64,000 nucleotides of DNA from Vavraia culicis subsp. floridensis (lineage: Eukaryota > Microsporidia > Pleistophoridae). The stretch covers positions 32,098 to 96,097 of the forward strand of contig NW_007360622.1 in NCBI RefSeq assembly GCF_000192795.1, in the 5' to 3' direction. Of this stretch, positions 59,721 through 64,000 are shown one piece after another; the stretch's first letter is position 1; each line of letters starts with the position of its first letter. Below the pieces are notes generated by a model. The model ran no database searches. It was not told the origin of the DNA and worked only from the letters and a program-made list of their open reading frames with translations. Both the position numbers and the translations under genes were made by a program.

Positions 59721-62700
59721 TTAAATTAAATGTATGGCAATCTGTTTGATACGGTTACAAGAATACACTGGATATTTTTTTTCATTATTTCTATGGAGTT
59801 CGTTCAATACATTAAATATATCAAGTTCAGAATTATCTCCTAAATCGAAAGAATTCTCAGCGTGGTGTAAAACATCGTTTGACATGTAGGGAACTAGAAC
59901 GGATTGGAAATTTGCAACATTCTCAGGCAACTCTCCCATTACGCCTCGCGAATAAGAAAATAACAGACAGCATGGCTTTGTTAAGTGAATTTGCACACTC
60001 ATTACGATGCCATTATCGAGAGTATAATCTATTCGGATGTCCAAATCCTGCGTTGCTTCTAAGTATATTTTCAAACTGCTATCAGTGAACTCAAGAACAT
60101 GTATTGCGTCTAAATTTTCAAAGTATGGACATCTTATAACACCAGAACACTTTTGAATGTAGATATCAGTGCAAGCACTATTTATAACGATCGGATGATC
60201 ACTATTTCCATTCGTTTCGGTCAAATGCACAACTCGTATGTTGTTCAGCAACACGATTTCCCTTGATAAACAGCCTCCTATTAGTTTCAATAAAAATAGT
60301 TCGGATGGAGTATTTCTGTCAAAAAAATAGCGTTCTCCATCTCGAACATCCAAAACCATTGATTTTTCGCCGTTATCACAATGAATTTTACATGTTGATT
60401 TTTCAACATACAGCCGCTGACACGTCGAATTTAGCCGTATGAAAGATTCGTCTTTAGCATTAATGCCTCTGAGCATAAGATATTTCACATGATTAGGGGT
60501 AACCAATGTACCTTCTAGTGTTAGATCGTACAGTTTAACAATTTTCATCATATCGTATAAGTTAACAAATTCTACCACACTAGTCTGTTTAAGTTGTAAG
60601 GAACAAATACCAAACGGGTTATGCAAATTAAATAGCCCTTCACATTCAGAAATTCTAATTTCTTCCAACTGATCATGCAGATCAAACTTGTTCGTTTTTG
60701 TTACAGTAATTGTATTGAGCTCGATGTACTGTACATGCTGTGGTAATGAATATCCATCTAATTTGATTTTGCCCTTCATGATAAGAGTTTTCTTTTGTTC
60801 GATATAGTACAATTTCGCATCCTCTAATCGAGCATCAATCAGGAAGAGGAACTCAACGGACAATAGACCCGTATATTGGCGAATGAATATGTTCGTACAG
60901 CCCTTGATAATACAAAATCCTGAGCCAGGATAGTCGAAACGTACATTGTCTAGCATTAATTCATTCAGGTCGCAGCTTATTTCCACTGGAGTTTTTACCA
61001 CTAAGCCTTTGGCGAAGACATTTCTCTTTGTGTCATAAACTGCCTCTGAAATGGATAGAGATGACAAGCTATCACCAAAAAATTCACCAATAACAATGCC
61101 CTTCAACGAAATTATCCCTTTGAATCTATCAAGGTTGAATGAATCAACCCTGCTGTCTACGGTAACTAAAACTGTGTTTGTGAACATAACATCCATCATT
61201 ATCACCTTTTTTACAACATAACACTCACTATTTTCTATGAAAAACTGTGTTGAGATGGCCATTATGTCACATAAGCCATCTTCAACCTCCTTATATCTAA
61301 ATTGCTGTTTTGTCGGATCGTTCAGGGGTTCAAGAGTCATTTCATCACATAGAATGTACTTACCTCTAGAACAGAGAATTTTTATATAGCTGCATCTTTT
61401 TTCGAGTTTAAAAGCGCTGCCATCTGCTATCGTAGTTTTCGAGATATACAAACTATCGAGGCTGTTATCTATCACAAGATCACGCTGTATTTGTGCATTT
61501 ACTAAATGCATCACGCAAATATGGTACGGTAGAACGACATTGAAATTTGGTTGCAACAATTTTGTAAGTTCAAATATTTCTATACAATTCATTCCATCAA
61601 GGTTGAAAGCTCCAACGCAGCCACTAAACAAAGCATTTCGCAACAGACCAGTAAACCGCATTGTATGCGGTTGAGTAACTAAAACATTCTCCAGCACCAA
61701 ATTCATAAAATTTCCTTTGAGCTCAAGATCAGAATCGCAAATAACACGTGTCATGCTAAAGCCCAAATATCCGTTTTCATCTCTGTCATACGAAAACCTT
61801 GAGCATATAAAGCAATAAAACCTTCCAAAATTGACACATTGAACCATTCCTTCTACGTTTTGTAGTACCAGGTTGGTGCAGCTTCTAGGTATCACGATTC
61901 GTGCGTTTTGTTCAATAAAAACATCTATACCTATGATACAAATTATGGATTCATTCAGAGCTACGGTCTGCATTATTCTCATGTGCTTCATATGCAATTC
62001 TACAGTTCTTCTCGGCAATGACTGCAATACTTTAGACCCACAGCTGTGAAGATGGAAAATGCACTCTTTGTCTGATATTTCGGCCGTACCTAGTTCCATA
62101 TCTACTTCTCGGATGTGAAGTATTAATTTTGCGACATGGTTCCCGCAAACAAACTTGCATTTCAGTAACTTGTTTAACATATCGTGCACCTTATCTGTGA
62201 TCATCGCGGTATTTTCAACAAACGAAGGTTCAAAATCAATCTCTAATGAGAATTTCCATTCTGTGTCTCCAATATCAAATTTTTGCTCAAGGAGCTGTTC
62301 GTTTGCATTTAAAAAATGACGGCTCATTTTTAAATGATGAACTATATAAAACATATTAAACTGATCAAGAGAGTATATGATTGCTGGCTCCGAAGCATTG
62401 ATTGTTGATGGTACAGTAGCATGCTGGTTGTCTGAATCCCTTATTTTGAAGGAAAATACCTTTCTAACCTCGTTTACAAATCTTAGAAACAACTTGTTCC
62501 ACTGTTTGTCAATTTCTTCTACCATATTACGTCCTGATAGATCATTACCAGATGCTAATGAATGGACAAGCACTTCCTCTACCTTATCTTTAGCATTTTC
62601 AGAATCACGACATTCGATCAAACAGTCTTCCATTGTTTCGAATTCATTGATTTCTGCTAACTGCTCGTGGATTTGTCTCCAGTGATGCTCATGCATAAGC

Positions 62701-63314
62701 TTAAGCGATTGTTCGTTAGAATTTAACTCCTGCAAGATAAAGTTAAGCAGTAAAATACGTATATCCAAAATACTGTACAACTTAGAAACAATTATTTCAT
62801 AGATTTCTTTCGTATTTAAAGAAAAACAAGGCTCAGCTTTCATCTGTATGATTTTTTGATAAAGAACTTTTGATAGTGGAATGTAGACTTTAACTACTGT
62901 TGTTTCTTTTCCAGAAGTGTTATCAGACGAAGTGCTAACATGTTTACGACTAGCAATTGTCACTATTTCTTCCTCAAATGACGGTTGGCACTGTTCGTTC
63001 GTATCGTGCGATTGAAATTCATCTCCTTCCTGAAGATAATTTTGAGGAGTTGTCGGAAGATGCTTAACATCCGTGCACTTATGTAGGTAGGCGCCTAATC
63101 CGGTTTCAGCTGCTGATTCGCACATCAACTGGTAATTTTGATCGTTCACATCTTCCTTTATAAATATGAGAACGTATCTCACCAAAAAATTAGCCACATT
63201 CATCGAAACAATCACTGGGATACTTCGCGGGCGATTATATGCATATAAGATTTTCCATATGAGGAGCTTGCGCTTTTTGGAACTCCTTTTATAAAAGGAA
63301 AGAATTATTTGCAT
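59721..63314 (-). CDS. Large LRR-like repeat-solenoid protein
   Basis: 1197 residues, unknown function. Residues 1-55 are hydrophobic/basic without a clear signal peptide. Residues 140-390 form a helical region. From about 395 to 1065 there are eight tandem modules of 77-83 residues, marked by a recurring C..h.h.....Gh.h phrase whose Gly (or its equivalent) falls at 489, 568, 651, 733, 816, 893, 975 and 1058. Examples are CTNLVLQNVEGMV, CTNIFIRQYTGLL and CTDIYIQKCSGVI. Each module also has a second LRR-like turn about 20 residues earlier (L.L....h....). Microsporidia are known for expanded LRR protein families; membership here is inferred. The ATG has no CCC motif. Confidence 0.75.
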   Translation of the reverse strand: MQIILSFYKRSSKKRKLLIWKILYAYNRPRSIPVIVSMNVANFLVRYVLIFIKEDVNDQNYQLMCESAAETGLGAYLHKCTDVKHLPTTPQNYLQEGDEFQSHDTNEQCQPSFEEEIVTIASRKHVSTSSDNTSGKETTVVKVYIPLSKVLYQKIIQMKAEPCFSLNTKEIYEIIVSKLYSILDIRILLLNFILQELNSNEQSLKLMHEHHWRQIHEQLAEINEFETMEDCLIECRDSENAKDKVEEVLVHSLASGNDLSGRNMVEEIDKQWNKLFLRFVNEVRKVFSFKIRDSDNQHATVPSTINASEPAIIYSLDQFNMFYIVHHLKMSRHFLNANEQLLEQKFDIGDTEWKFSLEIDFEPSFVENTAMITDKVHDMLNKLLKCKFVCGNHVAKLILHIREVDMELGTAEISDKECIFHLHSCGSKVLQSLPRRTVELHMKHMRIMQTVALNESIICIIGIDVFIEQNARIVIPRSCTNLVLQNVEGMVQCVNFGRFYCFICSRFSYDRDENGYLGFSMTRVICDSDLELKGNFMNLVLENVLVTQPHTMRFTGLLRNALFSGCVGAFNLDGMNCIEIFELTKLLQPNFNVVLPYHICVMHLVNAQIQRDLVIDNSLDSLYISKTTIADGSAFKLEKRCSYIKILCSRGKYILCDEMTLEPLNDPTKQQFRYKEVEDGLCDIMAISTQFFIENSECYVVKKVIMMDVMFTNTVLVTVDSRVDSFNLDRFKGIISLKGIVIGEFFGDSLSSLSISEAVYDTKRNVFAKGLVVKTPVEISCDLNELMLDNVRFDYPGSGFCIIKGCTNIFIRQYTGLLSVEFLFLIDARLEDAKLYYIEQKKTLIMKGKIKLDGYSLPQHVQYIELNTITVTKTNKFDLHDQLEEIRISECEGLFNLHNPFGICSLQLKQTSVVEFVNLYDMMKIVKLYDLTLEGTLVTPNHVKYLMLRGINAKDESFIRLNSTCQRLYVEKSTCKIHCDNGEKSMVLDVRDGERYFFDRNTPSELFLLKLIGGCLSREIVLLNNIRVVHLTETNGNSDHPIVINSACTDIYIQKCSGVIRCPYFENLDAIHVLEFTDSSLKIYLEATQDLDIRIDYTLDNGIVMSVQIHLTKPCCLLFSYSRGVMGELPENVANFQSVLVPYMSNDVLHHAENSFDLGDNSELDIFNVLNELHRNNEKKYPVYSCNRIKQIAIHLI
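60137..62132 (-). repeat. Coding tandem repeat, eight modules of about 240 bp
   Basis: DNA encoding residues about 395-1060 of the repeat-solenoid protein. The modules are regular in length at the protein level but strongly diverged in DNA, so they are old or under diversifying change. Confidence 0.6.
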
Positions 63315-64000
63315 CGCTATTCACTATAAACGCACCAACGAATAAAATACATGGTGTTCAATTCATTAATATCTAAGGACATGACGATGTGATAAAGAAA
63401 CTAAAATTTACCCACATTTACGGTACGATATTTTATATCTCATGTTATTTCCGAATGCAATCATACATGTACAGTTAAGTGCTCTATTATTGAACATGAA
63501 ATACACTGCTCCACAATTACCAATGAACAGTGGTAGTACCATCATCATAAATCATTTCATGTAAATACAAAGACAACTCAAAATATTATCCATTAGTCAA
63601 AGGAAATAAATTATTTGATCTTTGAGAAAAATAAAAAAATTTTCTTTCATGTTTTTACACAACATAAATTGTTTAATATTGTTATAGAATTCGTTTTTGT
63701 GATATTTGCTCTTTCATTCCTCACCAACAACGTTAGAATTACATAATTGCTTGCCAAAAATTAATCCAGTACCCCCTACTACAGTTTTTAAAATGAATGA
63801 AAATAGTTAGAAAAAGGTAATACGACATATTAAAAGAAAGAAATACTATCTAATAGGTATTCCAGCTTGTTTCCGTTTTATAAACAAATATAGAGTAACT
63901 ATTAATCTAACAACTATAAAAAGATTCTTTCGAAATTGACATTTCAGGCGTTCCTACAGAACTATTTCTCAAATCACCATTTCATCTTTGATTTATTTTA
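63315..64000. other. Right-end spacer
   Basis: AT-rich sequence upstream of the repeat-solenoid gene, running off the window. No gene or structured element seen. Confidence 0.5.

Overview
The window looks like a chromosome segment of a microsporidian, a highly reduced fungal-lineage intracellular parasite. Four things point there. The proteins are eukaryotic housekeeping proteins that are short and very divergent. No annotated gene needs an intron. A mitosome-type TOM40 is the only mitochondrial-type gene. Most start codons sit just after a CCC (or GGG) motif, often with an AAATTT box upstream, as reported for microsporidia. There are about 35 protein genes and one tRNA in 64 kb, with spacers of roughly 0.2-1.5 kb. 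That is looser than Encephalitozoon and closer to Trachipleistophora/Vavraia-type genomes. The genus is an inference that I cannot settle from sequence alone.

Layout. 0-12.4 kb: RNase P/MRP subunit RPR2, rRNA-processing factor RCL1, TAF5, proteasome beta-6, a LAG1-type ceramide synthase, a Nup155/170-type nucleoporin and a TRAPP subunit (TRS31). 12.4-21 kb: tRNA-Gly(UCC), TOM40, eIF3b, a CAP-Gly/coiled-coil protein, phosphatidylinositol synthase, BUD32 kinase and a basic unknown. 21-32.2 kb: listerin (LTN1), a tiny free-standing listerin-like RING protein, LSM7, an acidic unknown, RIO1, tyrosyl-tRNA synthetase and a RIX7/NVL-like AAA ATPase. 32.2-42.4 kb: a gene-poor stretch with a Cys-rich membrane protein, two HAM1/ITPase paralogues (the second probably inactive), a polytopic J-like protein without HPD and a DEAD-box helicase. 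42.4-49 kb: VPS16, a POT1-like telomere protein and an RluA-type pseudouridine synthase. 49-58.4 kb: RhoGAP, ribosomal protein eS6, PRP40 and U2AF65 (head to head), a YOP1/REEP protein and a disordered unknown. 58.4-64 kb: a 1197-residue protein with eight repeats of about 80 residues.

Genes with related jobs are dispersed rather than arranged in operons. Ribosome and RNA production: RCL1, RIO1, RIX7, a DEAD-box helicase, eS6, eIF3b, TyrRS, RPR2. Splicing and mRNA decay: LSM7, PRP40, U2AF65. Membrane and trafficking: TRS31, VPS16, YOP1, LAG1, PIS1. Protein quality control: LTN1, proteasome beta-6. The most unusual items are the repeat-solenoid protein, a diverged non-coding repeat present at 6.1 kb and 34.5 kb, the solo RING protein, the degenerate ITPase copy and the J-like membrane protein.

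Start codons were chosen as the ATG nearest downstream of a CCC/GGG motif where one exists. Several reading frames stay open further upstream but offer only GTG or TTG there.
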